DNA of 64,000 nucleotides from Streptomyces endocoffeicus (GCF_016741935.1 NZ_JAERRG010000009.1:186001-250000); one strand, 5' to 3'. Shown: positions 49,136-58,485, counted from the stretch's first letter. Notes: generated by a model from the letters alone, not told the origin. Numbers and translations: made by a program.

Positions 49136-51012
49136 ACCGCGTCGCCGGGAACATGGCCGGAGGCGCGGCCCGGAAGGCGATCGAGGGAGACGGCAGCAGC
49201 GCGACCCGCCGTAACGCCGGGCGTTACGCGGGAGCTACCGTCTCCGGTGCCGTGGCGGGCGCACAGGCTGGCGGGCTTCCGGGAGCTGCCGTTGGCGCAG
49301 CAAAGAACGTCGGCGTCGAGGGGGCCCAGGACGCGGTCAAGGGCGTGTCCGAGGTCACCGGCGGCAGCCCGGACGCCAAGCCGGCCGACCAGCGCGAGCT
49401 GGGTGCCGGCGGCACGGGCTACGAGCGCGGTGCGTCGAAAGACGACGAGGGCCTGGGCTCGAAGGCGGCCAAGGGCGTCGCCGTCGGCGGTGGCGCGGCT
49501 GCTGCTCCGCCGGCCATGGGCGTGGTCATGGCCATGGCCTTCCTGAACTGGTTGAAGTCCATGTTCTTCGCCGCTATGGCGATGATCGTCAACGCCGGGA
49601 AGCTGCTGTGGATGCTCATCGTCAACATCGCCAAGGCGGTTGGTCATGCGATCGCTGCGCCGTTCATGGCGATCGGCAGCTTCATAGCCAAGGGGGCCGG
49701 CGCGGTCCTGGGCGTCACCGTCACGGCGACGATGGCCCCTGTAGCGGCAGCGATGTCGGGTGTGGTCGCGATGACCGCCACCGTGGCCCTGCTGGGCACG
49801 GTCTTGACCGGCGTCCTCAACTCGACGGCGCTGACCGAGGGCAGCATCAACGCGAACGGGACGGCGTGCGTCGTCAACGCGGGTAGCATCGGCAACGGTT
49901 CCGGGGCCACCGTCCCGGCGGACGTGGAGAAGAACGCCAAGGAGATCTACTCGGTACTCAGCAGCTGGGGGATGCCGAAGGAGAACATCGCGGGCATCCT
50001 CGGCAACTGGTCGCAGGAGTCCGGGATCGACCCGACGAGCGTGCAGAACTTCCCCATGAGGACGTATGCCATAACCGCCGAGAAGGCCAGCGCCGCACAG
50101 AACACGGATAATGGCATCGGTCTCGGGCAGTGGACGTTCGGCCGCAACACGCTGCTGCGCCAGTATGCGAAGAGCAAGGGCGTCGGCTGGTTCACGATCA
50201 AGGCCCAGCTGGCCTTCATGGCCGAGGGTGACAACCCGGGCGACGTCACGGTCTTCAAGGACATGCTCATGAAGTCGCAGGGCTCGCCGCGTGCGGCGGC
50301 GCTGCACTTCCACGAGAAGTGGGAGCGCTCCGCTGACGGCTCGGCGGAGCTCACCGCACGAGGCGACAACGCCCAGATGTGGTTCGGCAAGATGAGCGGC
50401 TGGTCGGTCGACAGCTCGATCGTGGGCGGCGTCGAGAACATCGTCGGCGGGATCATCGAGAACATCGGCAACGGGATCGACACGATCCTGGGCAACTGCA
50501 CCTCCAAGGGCGGCAGTTCCGTCTCGCTGAAGGACGGCGGGATGACGCAGGAGGAGGCCCAGGCTCTCGTCGACCTCTTCAACAAGGAGGGCGGGAAGTT
50601 CCTGGATGGCCGGTACGGTCCGGGCGGTGGCCCGGGTTCCTGCAACGGCAACCATGCGATGAACTGCGTGTCGTTCTCGACCTACTTCGTGAACAAGTAC
50701 ACAACATTCCAGACCTACCCGGCCGGTGACGGCAAGGAGACGGCGTACACGATTGCGAGGGAGACCGGCAAGCAGATGTCCTCGACCCCGACGGCGTACT
50801 CGGTGGGCTCCGGCCCGGGCTACGGCCCCGCCGGCCACACTCTCGTAGTGCTCGGCGTCCAGGGCGACAAGGTCATCCTCGGCGAGGCCGGCTATTGCGC
50901 ATTCATGGGTCGGGTTCGCGTCGACAGCGCGGCGCGGATGGCGGCCAAGGGCTGGAAGTTCGTGGGCATGTCGGATGCGATGCTCCCCTCCGACAAGATC
51001 AAGACCGTCTGA
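49123..51012 (+). CDS. Membrane-anchored cell-wall hydrolase (lysozyme-like + CHAP), TcpG/Orf14-like
   Basis: A 629-residue protein (GTG 49123 or ATG 49132). A disordered Gly/Ala region is followed by several hydrophobic helices at about 130-235 (VVMAMAFLNWLKSMFFAAMA, VVAMTATVALLGTVLTGVL). A phage-type lysozyme domain follows (MPKENIAGILGNWSQESGID, IGLGQWTFGRNTLL), then a CHAP amidase domain with Cys in AMNCVSFSTYFVNKY and His in AGHTLVVLG. Two-domain hydrolases of this kind open the peptidoglycan for Gram-positive conjugation channels (Tn916 Orf14/TcpG). Confidence 0.85.
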   Translation: MQGMNRVAGNMAGGAARKAIEGDGSSATRRNAGRYAGATVSGAVAGAQAGGLPGAAVGAAKNVGVEGAQDAVKGVSEVTGGSPDAKPADQRELGAGGTGYERGASKDDEGLGSKAAKGVAVGGGAAAAPPAMGVVMAMAFLNWLKSMFFAAMAMIVNAGKLLWMLIVNIAKAVGHAIAAPFMAIGSFIAKGAGAVLGVTVTATMAPVAAAMSGVVAMTATVALLGTVLTGVLNSTALTEGSINANGTACVVNAGSIGNGSGATVPADVEKNAKEIYSVLSSWGMPKENIAGILGNWSQESGIDPTSVQNFPMRTYAITAEKASAAQNTDNGIGLGQWTFGRNTLLRQYAKSKGVGWFTIKAQLAFMAEGDNPGDVTVFKDMLMKSQGSPRAAALHFHEKWERSADGSAELTARGDNAQMWFGKMSGWSVDSSIVGGVENIVGGIIENIGNGIDTILGNCTSKGGSSVSLKDGGMTQEEAQALVDLFNKEGGKFLDGRYGPGGGPGSCNGNHAMNCVSFSTYFVNKYTTFQTYPAGDGKETAYTIARETGKQMSSTPTAYSVGSGPGYGPAGHTLVVLGVQGDKVILGEAGYCAFMGRVRVDSAARMAAKGWKFVGMSDAMLPSDKIKTV

Positions 51013-51036
51013 TGCGCTGCATCTGATCTGGGAGCG

Positions 51037-51072
51037 AGAAGCCGGTGCCGCGCGATCCGGGCACCGGCTTCT
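51037..51072 (+). terminator. 13-bp terminator hairpin
   Basis: AGAAGCCGGTGCC (51037-51049) and GGCACCGGCTTCT (51060-51072) are perfect arms with a 10-nt loop, 25 bp after the hydrolase stop. Confidence 0.8.
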
Positions 51073-51209
51073 TCATGTCCGGTGCAGGCCCTGCGTGCCG
51101 GCTTCGCTTTTCGGAGCCCTTATCGAATGGATTCAGAGTCGGCCTGAAATGCCTTTACAGATAGACTTGAGTCGTTTATGAGAGCAACGCTGAGTGAGGA
51201 GTGTGTTCC

Positions 51210-52193
51210 GTGGCGACAGCCCATGACGAGTCCGAGAGCACGGGCCCCGAGCAGGAGACCGGGGCGATGCCCGAAGCGAAGCCCGCGGCACCGAAGACAC
51301 ACAAGAAGGTCACCGGAGCTGAGCTCGAAGAGCGCTTCGCGAGCTGGACGATGCGCCAGCGCGAACGGGTCCAGACACGCAGCCCGGAGGACAACGCGCG
51401 CCTGATCCGACGCAGCGTGACCGCGGTGATGGGGGTCGGGATCCTCACCCTCGTCGTCGCCACGGGCGTGGCCGGCGAGAGCTTCAAGGCGAGCACGGCG
51501 GACAACGAGGCCCAGATCGTCCAGCTCAAGGGGCAGCTGGATGATGCCCGGTCCACGCCCGCGAAGGCGGACGCCGGCGCGCAGTTGTCCAAGCTCACCG
51601 AGGCGGCAGCCGCCGACGCGAAGAAGGTCGCGACCGGGGAGCAGACCTTCGCCACGTTGTACCACCAGGCCAGCGTCCAGCCCAGCCCGAACAACGGGGC
51701 CCCGAACCAGGCCACGCTGGAGATCATCAAGCACCGCCGGGGCATGGCACCGCTGTTCAGCAAGGACTCCTTCCTGGTCAGTGACAAGGAGGCGTACAGC
51801 ACCTCGTCGCTGACACCGTTCGATGCGACTACCGAGATCGATCCGCGCCACGCCTGGTACATCCGCTACGCCGGCCAGAACGCAGCTGCCCCGAGCACGT
51901 ACGCATGGAAGGTCGAGACGGTGATGCCCGATCTGAGCGTGAAGGACGGCTCGGGCGCGACGAACCAGGCAAAGGTCGTCTGGCTGTGCCGGGACACGAA
52001 GAGCGGCGAGGTGCTCGCCTGGGCGAGCGCGCGTTACGTGCGCAACGGCACGACGGGGACCTTCGACCACTTGGCGCTCGTGGTGACCGCCGCCGGTGCT
52101 CAGCACGAGAACCCCGCGATCAAGATGCCGGCCGGGTCCGGAGTCCCTGAACTCAGCGGCACGGGCACACAGAAGAAGGGCCGGAAGCGATGA
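51210..52193 (+). CDS. VirB8/TcpC-like membrane protein, paralogue 1
   Basis: The GTG at 51210 with GAGGAG gives 327 residues. A long cytoplasmic N-terminus (KKVTGAELEERFASWTMRQR) precedes one membrane helix (VTAVMGVGILTLVVATGVAG), a coiled-coil stalk (NEAQIVQLKGQLDDARSTPA) and a periplasmic-type domain (WYIRYAGQ, WKVETVMPDLSV, VVWLCRDTKSGEVLAWASAR) compatible with an NTF2-like VirB8/TcpC fold. It is followed by three proteins of the same plan. Overlaps the next gene by 4 nt. Confidence 0.65.
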   Translation: MATAHDESESTGPEQETGAMPEAKPAAPKTHKKVTGAELEERFASWTMRQRERVQTRSPEDNARLIRRSVTAVMGVGILTLVVATGVAGESFKASTADNEAQIVQLKGQLDDARSTPAKADAGAQLSKLTEAAAADAKKVATGEQTFATLYHQASVQPSPNNGAPNQATLEIIKHRRGMAPLFSKDSFLVSDKEAYSTSSLTPFDATTEIDPRHAWYIRYAGQNAAAPSTYAWKVETVMPDLSVKDGSGATNQAKVVWLCRDTKSGEVLAWASARYVRNGTTGTFDHLALVVTAAGAQHENPAIKMPAGSGVPELSGTGTQKKGRKR

Positions 52194-52891
52194 CGGAGCA
52201 GACGGCAGCACCCATGCGGCGGGGATTCTTCCGGCGCAACCTCTCGGCCCTGGTGACGGCTGCGGTCCTCACGGTCGTCGCGACGGCTGCCGGTGTGACC
52301 TTCAGCAGCCAGCACGCGGCCCTGGCTGAGCAGGAAGCCCAGATTGACGACGTCGAGGAACAGGTGGCAGGCATCCAGAAGAAGAACGCCGAGCAGGTGA
52401 ACGCGGACGTCATGGCGGCCCTGGGTGTCAGCCAGAACCGGCTGAGCACCGACGGTGAGCGCATCAAGTCGCTGCTCTCGATGGCCTTCACGTGGGACTC
52501 GGGACAGAGCTATGAGGCGGCGCGCGAGAGCCTGAAGAGCCGGTTCGGCCTCACCGAGAACGCGACGTTCCTGAAGTCGTTCATGCCTCCGTCGAGGTTC
52601 AATGAGGACTCCCAGGGGCGGCGTTATTACTACATCGACACGGTCGGCCTGAACTCGGCCCTCGGAGCGGATCCGGACATCGAGGTCGTCGACGTCCGGG
52701 CGGGCGTCTACACCTACGCCATCCTGGCCGACGTCGAGGTCACCTCCGACGCGGTGTCCCAGAACAAGGCGAGCAAAGCCAGTGTCACGGCACACCGGCG
52801 CGCACTGCTCTTCGTCACGGTCGACACCCAGGGCAAGGTCTCGAATCTCTCCGGCGTCCCGGCGAGTGGCGAGACTCGCTATTCCGGATAA
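52190..52891 (+). CDS. VirB8/TcpC-like membrane protein, paralogue 2
   Basis: A 233-residue protein. The N-terminal helix (NLSALVTAAVLTVVATAAGV) is followed by LAEQEAQIDDVEEQVAGIQK, a coiled coil, then an alpha-beta domain: MAFTWDSGQSYEAARESLKS, VVDVRAGVYTYAILADVEVT and RALLFVTVDTQGKVSNLSGV. The WDSGQSYEAAR helix and the final strand pair are as expected of NTF2-like transfer proteins. It starts at an ATGA overlap. Confidence 0.68.
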   Translation: MTEQTAAPMRRGFFRRNLSALVTAAVLTVVATAAGVTFSSQHAALAEQEAQIDDVEEQVAGIQKKNAEQVNADVMAALGVSQNRLSTDGERIKSLLSMAFTWDSGQSYEAARESLKSRFGLTENATFLKSFMPPSRFNEDSQGRRYYYIDTVGLNSALGADPDIEVVDVRAGVYTYAILADVEVTSDAVSQNKASKASVTAHRRALLFVTVDTQGKVSNLSGVPASGETRYSG

Positions 52892-52965
52892 CCCATACCC
52901 CCTTTCGATTCGCCTTATTGATAGAGTTGCCCTGGTATTCGAGTGAGGCATCGAGTCGAGGACCA

Positions 52966-53754
52966 ATGGCATCGACACAGACCGATGAGTCGGGTGGGGG
53001 CGCAGTGCGCAAGACGCGCTTCGTCGCGACGTCCGCGTCCTCACAGGGGGGCGCGGATACTCCTGAGCAGACGGAGCCCGCGGGCGGCCTGCGCAAGCGC
53101 ACCCTCGTGGCCGGCATGAGCATGGGTGTGGGCGCACTGCTGTGCTTCGTACTCTCCGCGGGGTTCTCCAGCGGTCAGAACGCGGTGAGCGATACGGCTG
53201 CGCCGGAGATCTCCACTCTGCAGGAGCAGATCAGGATCACCGAGGCGAAGACGGCGGCACTGCCGAAGGCCGACGACGCCAAGCGTGGTCTGACCGCGGC
53301 CCTGACGGCGGCTGGTCAGGTCGCGAAGCTGCAGAACGACTACCGCTGCCTGACGCCCAGCGTGGCGGCAGACGGCGGCACGCTCGTCACGGCGACTTCT
53401 CAGTCGACGCTGCGCAACCTCATCCCCTACTTTGCCCCCTCGGTGCACCAGGCGGACCTGGGGCCGTGGTACCTGCTCGCCAGTGACAAGGACGTGGCAG
53501 CCGGCGCCGGGATCCCGATGAGCTTCAACTCCGGCTTTGAGTGGGTCGCCCAGGTGCCCTACCTGGTCAACGACGACGGCACCATCACGGTGACCTGGCT
53601 GGCGAGGGAGACCAGAACGGGTGCAGGCGAGAGGCCGGCGGTACTGGCCTGGGCCCGCGCCGATTACGACCTGGTCCGCAAGGCGTTCGTGAACATCCAG
53701 ACCGGCACGACCGCCCCCGGCGAGGCCTTGAAGCAGGAGGTGAAGACACCGTGA
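52966..53754 (+). CDS. VirB8/TcpC-like membrane protein, paralogue 3
   Basis: The ATG at 52966 (MASTQTDESGGGAV) gives 262 residues. Cytoplasmic basic N-terminus, one membrane helix (VAGMSMGVGALLCFVLSAGF), coiled coil (ISTLQEQIRITEAKTAALPK) and an external domain ending ETRTGAGERPAVLAWARADY, close to the ASARYVRNG strand of paralogue 1. It overlaps the next gene by 4 nt (GTGA). Confidence 0.65.
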   Translation: MASTQTDESGGGAVRKTRFVATSASSQGGADTPEQTEPAGGLRKRTLVAGMSMGVGALLCFVLSAGFSSGQNAVSDTAAPEISTLQEQIRITEAKTAALPKADDAKRGLTAALTAAGQVAKLQNDYRCLTPSVAADGGTLVTATSQSTLRNLIPYFAPSVHQADLGPWYLLASDKDVAAGAGIPMSFNSGFEWVAQVPYLVNDDGTITVTWLARETRTGAGERPAVLAWARADYDLVRKAFVNIQTGTTAPGEALKQEVKTP

Positions 53755-54461
53755 AGGAGGAGATCAAGGACAAGCTGCGCCAGCACGCCGGGAAGATCCT
53801 GCTCGGCGGTACCGGGGCGCTGCTCGTGCTCTCGGTGGTCACGCTCGGAGCCAGCCTGCTCAGCGACGGCCCTGCCGCGTCGGACACCCAGGCCGATGCG
53901 GTTGTTCAGAAACTCGAAGGCAACCTCGGCGACGCCCGGGCCAAGCTCGCAACACAGCACACGGCGCTGCTGGTTCAGCTGCTGGGCATGGACATCGAGC
54001 GGGTGAACCGCGACAGGGCGACGGGCCGGTCCCTCCTGCTCAGCCTCACCGACAGCTCGGCGTCGACCCGGACCGTCAAGGAGCAGCAGGTACTGCTCGA
54101 CGCGCGCTACGGCTTCCTCGACCACAAGTCCCGGGCGCTCACCGAGTTCGTGCCGGAGTGGATGACGGCGACCGGAGCCACGAAGGGCGCTGGGAGGACG
54201 TACACGCTCGCTGATCTGGACATTGATGTGAGTCGGGTGCAGGGCCTGAACTACTCCTGCACGGGGGTGGCCCGGCTCGATCCAGTCCGCGTTGGACCGG
54301 ATCAGAACAGCGCTGCCAAGAGCGAGTTCGTGGTCTTCACCTACTCCACCTCTCAGGACGGCACGGTGACGTCGCTGGACGCCTACCGGGCCTCCAGCAA
54401 GACCCGCGACGCCCTCGCTGCCGCCAGCGAGGAACAGCCCTCCCTCAAGCCGACCGGGTGA
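53751..54461 (+). CDS. VirB8/TcpC-like membrane protein, paralogue 4
   Basis: The GTG at 53751 (MKEEIKDKLRQHAGKILLGG) gives 236 residues. Membrane helix at about 16-36 (ILLGGTGALLVLSVVTLGAS), coiled coil (AVVQKLEGNLGDARAKLATQ), and a domain with ARYGFLDHKSRALTEFVPEW and SEFVVFTYSTSQDGTVTSLD, similar in plan to paralogue 2. It closes the four-gene series. Confidence 0.65.
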   Translation: MKEEIKDKLRQHAGKILLGGTGALLVLSVVTLGASLLSDGPAASDTQADAVVQKLEGNLGDARAKLATQHTALLVQLLGMDIERVNRDRATGRSLLLSLTDSSASTRTVKEQQVLLDARYGFLDHKSRALTEFVPEWMTATGATKGAGRTYTLADLDIDVSRVQGLNYSCTGVARLDPVRVGPDQNSAAKSEFVVFTYSTSQDGTVTSLDAYRASSKTRDALAAASEEQPSLKPTG

Positions 54462-54524
54462 GCAACGCGCCCACCGCTTCAGCACGCACCCCAGAAGACC
54501 CCGACGAGACGTAAGGACACGAAC

Positions 54525-55049
54525 ATGTCGGCCCAGACCCTGGAGAAGACCGAGACGACCGCCCCGACGAGCACGGCCGCGACGGCGAAGAAGACCACGG
54601 CGAAGCCCGTGAAGGATCAGAAGGACTCGAAGCTGCACACCGGATGGCGGCGTCTGGCCCCGAAGAAGGAGACCGGCAGGTTCTCCGTCGTGGTGTGGGC
54701 GGGGTTCTTCCGGGTCATCGTCCTTCTCGCCGACTACCTGCTGGCGTTCATCACCGCCGTGGTCATCATCCCGCTGCTGGGCGCATGGCTGCACCAGCGG
54801 TCGGGCGCATCCCGGGGTGCGCTCAGTGCGGACGGAACCATCGCCGTGTGGCTGATGCCGCTCCTCTTCCTGGTCGCACTGCTCGCCGCGGGCGAGATCG
54901 TCGTGATGCGCGGCATGTGGCGCTGGGCAACGCGGATGATCGCGAAGATCCGGGACGCCCGGGGCGAGGCGTCCGGAGCCGACGTCACACCGAAGTCCAC
55001 GACCAGGACCGCCAACCGGAGCAAGACCTACCGCAAGAGGAGCAAGTGA
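54525..55049 (+). CDS. Two-TM membrane protein of the conjugation-like module
   Basis: A 174-residue protein with a Thr/Lys/Ala-rich cytoplasmic N-terminus, two hydrophobic helices (VIVLLADYLLAFITAVVIIP at about 64-83; LMPLLFLVALLAAGEIVVM at about 108-127) and a basic C-terminus. No family recognised. Its stop shares a base with the next start (TGATG). Confidence 0.65.
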   Translation: MSAQTLEKTETTAPTSTAATAKKTTAKPVKDQKDSKLHTGWRRLAPKKETGRFSVVVWAGFFRVIVLLADYLLAFITAVVIIPLLGAWLHQRSGASRGALSADGTIAVWLMPLLFLVALLAAGEIVVMRGMWRWATRMIAKIRDARGEASGADVTPKSTTRTANRSKTYRKRSK

Positions 55050-56101
55050 TGCGCACCGCAGGACTGACGATGAACGACGTATGGGCCCACCGCGTCCTGC
55101 GTGAACGGGGAGTGGAGACGTACCGGCTGGAGGGGGTGACCGCTGAGCTGGGTGTCATGGTCGAATCGCTCGACCTCACGCACCGGGGCAAGGAGGAGAA
55201 CTACCGCCCGTATCTGCACATGACGGGCGAGCTGCGCTCGGTCACCCCGGCCCAGGCCCTGCCGTTCGGCATCTCCCAGGTGACCTACTCCCCCGGTCAG
55301 GGCGAGAAGGTAGACGCCTTCTATGAGTTCGATGACCAGCAACTCGTCGTACTCGCCGGCAAGGGCTACTTCACGAGCGGCTTCGCCGTGCCCGAGCAAG
55401 TCACCGGGATCGAGTGGGAGCTGCCGGCCACGGCGGACATGCTTGTCCTCGCCCCGTCAGGGGCGCAGACCGAAGGCGATACGTCCGTGGTCTTCACCCA
55501 GATCCACGACATCGGGGGCCTGGAGATCGATCTCGAGTCCAGCGGCTACGACCTCGCCGGCTACTTCGCCGACCACTCCAAGGACGGCGTCCCGCGAGCT
55601 GAAGCCGTAGTCGATGCGCGTGGGCTGAAGGCGCGCTCGGACGCGATCAACTCGCTGTTCACCGAAGCCGAGCTGGGCCTGGACACCGAGGTCAAGCAGG
55701 TCGTCGGAGCGCCCGTGCCTGAGGCAGCGCCGGTTGCTGACGGCATGAGCGCGCGTCTGCAGCAGATCGAAGCGGAGATCGCCGCCGAACGGGACCGGTA
55801 CCAGACCGAGCGCGCGAGCACCGAAGGCACCACGGAAAACCTCTACCGGGAGCGCGTGGCTGGGGCTCTGCACCGGGCCGAGGAGCAGGAGGAGTCGTTC
55901 GCTCCCCCGGTTCCGGCCCGTGACGCGCAGCGCGACCTGAACCTGGATCTCTTGGAGCTGGGCGAGCAGGAGCAGGAGCAGGAGTCCCGGCGACATGAGG
56001 TCAAGCCCGTCCCGAGTCCGGACGAGCGCAAACACCGGATGGCCCAGCGTGCGGCCGATCTGGACTTCGGCGAGGACGGCGAGCAGAGCCTGGGGTCTTG
56101 A
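55049..56101 (+). CDS. Hypothetical protein upstream of the relaxase
   Basis: A 350-residue soluble acidic protein (MRTAGLTMNDVWAHRVLRER). Residues about 1-170 are alpha/beta (FYEFDDQQLVVLAGKGYFTS), the rest is helical and Glu/Gln-rich (LDLLELGEQEQEQESRRHEV), probably coiled coil. No ATP-binding motif, so it is not a coupling ATPase. A hairpin separates it from the relaxase gene. Confidence 0.6.
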   Translation: MRTAGLTMNDVWAHRVLRERGVETYRLEGVTAELGVMVESLDLTHRGKEENYRPYLHMTGELRSVTPAQALPFGISQVTYSPGQGEKVDAFYEFDDQQLVVLAGKGYFTSGFAVPEQVTGIEWELPATADMLVLAPSGAQTEGDTSVVFTQIHDIGGLEIDLESSGYDLAGYFADHSKDGVPRAEAVVDARGLKARSDAINSLFTEAELGLDTEVKQVVGAPVPEAAPVADGMSARLQQIEAEIAAERDRYQTERASTEGTTENLYRERVAGALHRAEEQEESFAPPVPARDAQRDLNLDLLELGEQEQEQESRRHEVKPVPSPDERKHRMAQRAADLDFGEDGEQSLGS

Positions 56102-56124
56102 GGACGGATCAGGCATGACGAGCG

Positions 56125-56160
56125 CGGCCCCGGCTTGCTGGCGAGCAGCAGCCGGGGCCG
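56125..56160 (+). terminator. Hairpin between the 350-residue protein and the relaxase gene
   Basis: CGGCCCCGGCT (56125-56135) and AGCCGGGGCCG (56150-56160) pair perfectly, with TGCTGG/AGCAGC pairing further inside. It may end the upstream transcript. Its place just before the relaxase gene also makes it a candidate origin-of-transfer structure. Confidence 0.65.
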
Positions 56161-56196
56161 TAGTGCATCGGTGCCGAGACAGGAAGGAGAGCGACG

Positions 56197-58485
56197 ATGG
56201 GCCTGAAGCAGGACATCATCGTGATCAACGAATTCAGCGTGCCGCTGCCTGGCGGCAAGGGATCGCGCGGTGCGACGCCGGGTGACTACGTCACCCGGTA
56301 CATGGCCCGCGAGCAGGCGACCGAGTCGCTGGCTCCGATCCAGCGCTTGCGCACCGACGACTTCATCATGCGCTACATGGCGCGGGAGTCCGCCGTCGAG
56401 CGCGACGGTATCTCGCGGGGCGCGGCGAAGCATGAGATACGCCAGGCCCAGGGTGACGGCGGCGTGGCCTTCGGCTACGGCTCGGTCTCACTCTCCGACG
56501 AGCAGCTGCGCGCGGCAGGCAAGGACATCCAGGAGCACTTCGAGCACGGCAAGACCGTGCTCAAGACGGTGCTGTCCTTCGACGAGGAGTACCTGCGGAA
56601 GCACAAGATCGTCGACGACGACTTCCACTGCGAAGCCCGCGGCGACTACCGCGGCCACATCGACCAGATGAAGCTGCGCATGGCGATCATGCACGGTCTG
56701 GAGCGGATGAGCTCGGGCACCAGCGGCTTCGACGACCTGCGCTACGTCGGGGTCATCCAGGTCGACACCGAGCACGTGCACTGCCACCTGGCCATGGTCG
56801 ACGGCGGCCGGGGCCAGGTGACGAAGAACGGTACGCAGCGCGGCAAGCTCCTGGACCGGCACAAGTCCAGGCTCCGCCGCGGTGTTGACGCCTGGCTCGA
56901 TGAGAAGCAGGCGGTGGCTCATCTCTCCAGCGCCGTCGGCTACGAGCGGCGCAACGTCACCACCTTCATCAAGCGGTGGGCGCACGAGCGGATCCGGGCC
57001 GAGTCCCTGCCGCAGTTCCTGCTCGCCTGTCTGCCGGCAGACCGAACGCTGTGGCGCGCCGGCTCGAATGACGCCAGCATGCGCAAGGCGAACCAACTGG
57101 TGACCGAGCTCGTGAAGGAGCAACTCGACCGCGCCGGATCCCCGATGCCGGAGGCCATGGAACGCATCGTCGACTACGCCAACGAGCGCCGCGCGAAGGA
57201 GTCTCTGAGCACGGAGGAATGGCAGAAGCTGGTCGAGCAGGGACGTACGCAGATCATGGAACGCGCCGTCAACGGCATCTACCAGATGCTGCGGGCCATA
57301 CCGGAGTCGGAGCTGCGGGTGCGCACGCCGATGCTCGAAGTCATGGGGATGGACTACCAGCAGATGGCGGTGCTCGCCGCGGACCGGCAGGGCGAAGACG
57401 AGAATGCTGAGGCCGACTTGGTCTCCTTCGGCTTCCGACTGCGCAGCTACGCCTCACGCCTGCAGCATCACCGGGAGAAGGCCGGGGTCTACCGCGACCT
57501 CGCGCACCAGTGGGAACAGGCCGAGAAGACCGACGTCGCCGCCGAGGACTCGCGCCCGCTCTACGACTTCTACCGCTTCGAGGAGAACTACCACCGGCGG
57601 CTGATGAGCAAGTACCGGCACTTCCTGCCCTTCCTCGGGGACGCCGGCCAGTGGTACGAGCAGCAGCGGGACGTGGCGACCTACGGCCAGCGGTTGCTCT
57701 CGCTCATGGCGCTGCGCGCGGATGCCTCCCTGCAGCGAATGAAAGACTCCGAGGAGGCCGAGAACCTGGGCCGGACGATCTACGATCAGCCCGGCGGCCG
57801 GCTTCTGACCGAGGGCAAGCGCGGCCGGGCGGTGCTGGACGCGCGCATCCGGACGATGAAGCAGTCCTATGACCAGAAGCTGGACGGCCTGCTGGCTGAT
57901 CTCGCTTCCTCCGGCCTGGTGCTGCGCGTGGGGTCGAGCGCCGAGGATCCGGCGAGTACGGAGACCGACGCGGTCAGCACGGACTTCAAGGTCGTCGCCG
58001 GTGCCGCGTATGACTTCGACGAGGTCAAGGCTCTGGACCTGCACCACCTGGGATGCGACTTCGTCACCGACGTCGAGATCGGGCCGCAGGCACGCCAGAC
58101 CTTCGTCGAGACGACCAGGGATCGCCGACGGCTGCTGCTGGGGGCGATGGACTACCTGGACCAGTCCGGCCAGGCCGAGGCAATTCCCGATCTGCCGGTG
58201 GACGATGTCGCGGCGATGACACGGGTCTCCCGGGAGCTGGCGCATCAGCAGACGGACGAGGAATCCGGCACGCTCGTGTTGCGTTCCCGGATCGCGGAGC
58301 TGCGCGCCGGGCGCGAGCAGGCCGAGCGGATGCGGCGGTCCAAGGCCTCGTCACTGGACGCCGGCCTCGTCGTGCGGGTCCAGGCCCAGGTCGATCAGGC
58401 TGTGACCACAGCGGATACCCGGATGGCATTCGACTCGCAGTCGGATCCCATATCAACTAACTTCCAACGCGAACAGAAAGATTAG
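56197..58485 (+). CDS. Relaxase, MobL/MobP2-like
   Basis: A 762-residue protein. YVTRYMAREQATESL (Tyr31, Tyr35) near the start and a second copy FIMRYMARESAVERD supply Tyr residues typical of MobL relaxases. TEHVHCHLAMVDGG holds the His triad (193, 195, 197) of the HUH nuclease. KSRLRRGVDAWLDEK and later helical regions continue without a helicase domain. It should nick at an origin of transfer and carry the strand across the envelope. MobL is best known from Firmicutes mobile elements. RBS AGGAAGGAGA. Confidence 0.85.
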   Translation: MGLKQDIIVINEFSVPLPGGKGSRGATPGDYVTRYMAREQATESLAPIQRLRTDDFIMRYMARESAVERDGISRGAAKHEIRQAQGDGGVAFGYGSVSLSDEQLRAAGKDIQEHFEHGKTVLKTVLSFDEEYLRKHKIVDDDFHCEARGDYRGHIDQMKLRMAIMHGLERMSSGTSGFDDLRYVGVIQVDTEHVHCHLAMVDGGRGQVTKNGTQRGKLLDRHKSRLRRGVDAWLDEKQAVAHLSSAVGYERRNVTTFIKRWAHERIRAESLPQFLLACLPADRTLWRAGSNDASMRKANQLVTELVKEQLDRAGSPMPEAMERIVDYANERRAKESLSTEEWQKLVEQGRTQIMERAVNGIYQMLRAIPESELRVRTPMLEVMGMDYQQMAVLAADRQGEDENAEADLVSFGFRLRSYASRLQHHREKAGVYRDLAHQWEQAEKTDVAAEDSRPLYDFYRFEENYHRRLMSKYRHFLPFLGDAGQWYEQQRDVATYGQRLLSLMALRADASLQRMKDSEEAENLGRTIYDQPGGRLLTEGKRGRAVLDARIRTMKQSYDQKLDGLLADLASSGLVLRVGSSAEDPASTETDAVSTDFKVVAGAAYDFDEVKALDLHHLGCDFVTDVEIGPQARQTFVETTRDRRRLLLGAMDYLDQSGQAEAIPDLPVDDVAAMTRVSRELAHQQTDEESGTLVLRSRIAELRAGREQAERMRRSKASSLDAGLVVRVQAQVDQAVTTADTRMAFDSQSDPISTNFQREQKD

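Noticed and set aside
48904..50838. 644-residue minus-strand open frame
   Set aside because: Antisense to the lysozyme/CHAP gene, which has clear domains. Composition is shadow-like.
51037..51072. Origin-of-transfer candidate
   Set aside because: It is a simple perfect hairpin directly after a stop codon and far from the relaxase gene; a terminator is the simpler reading.
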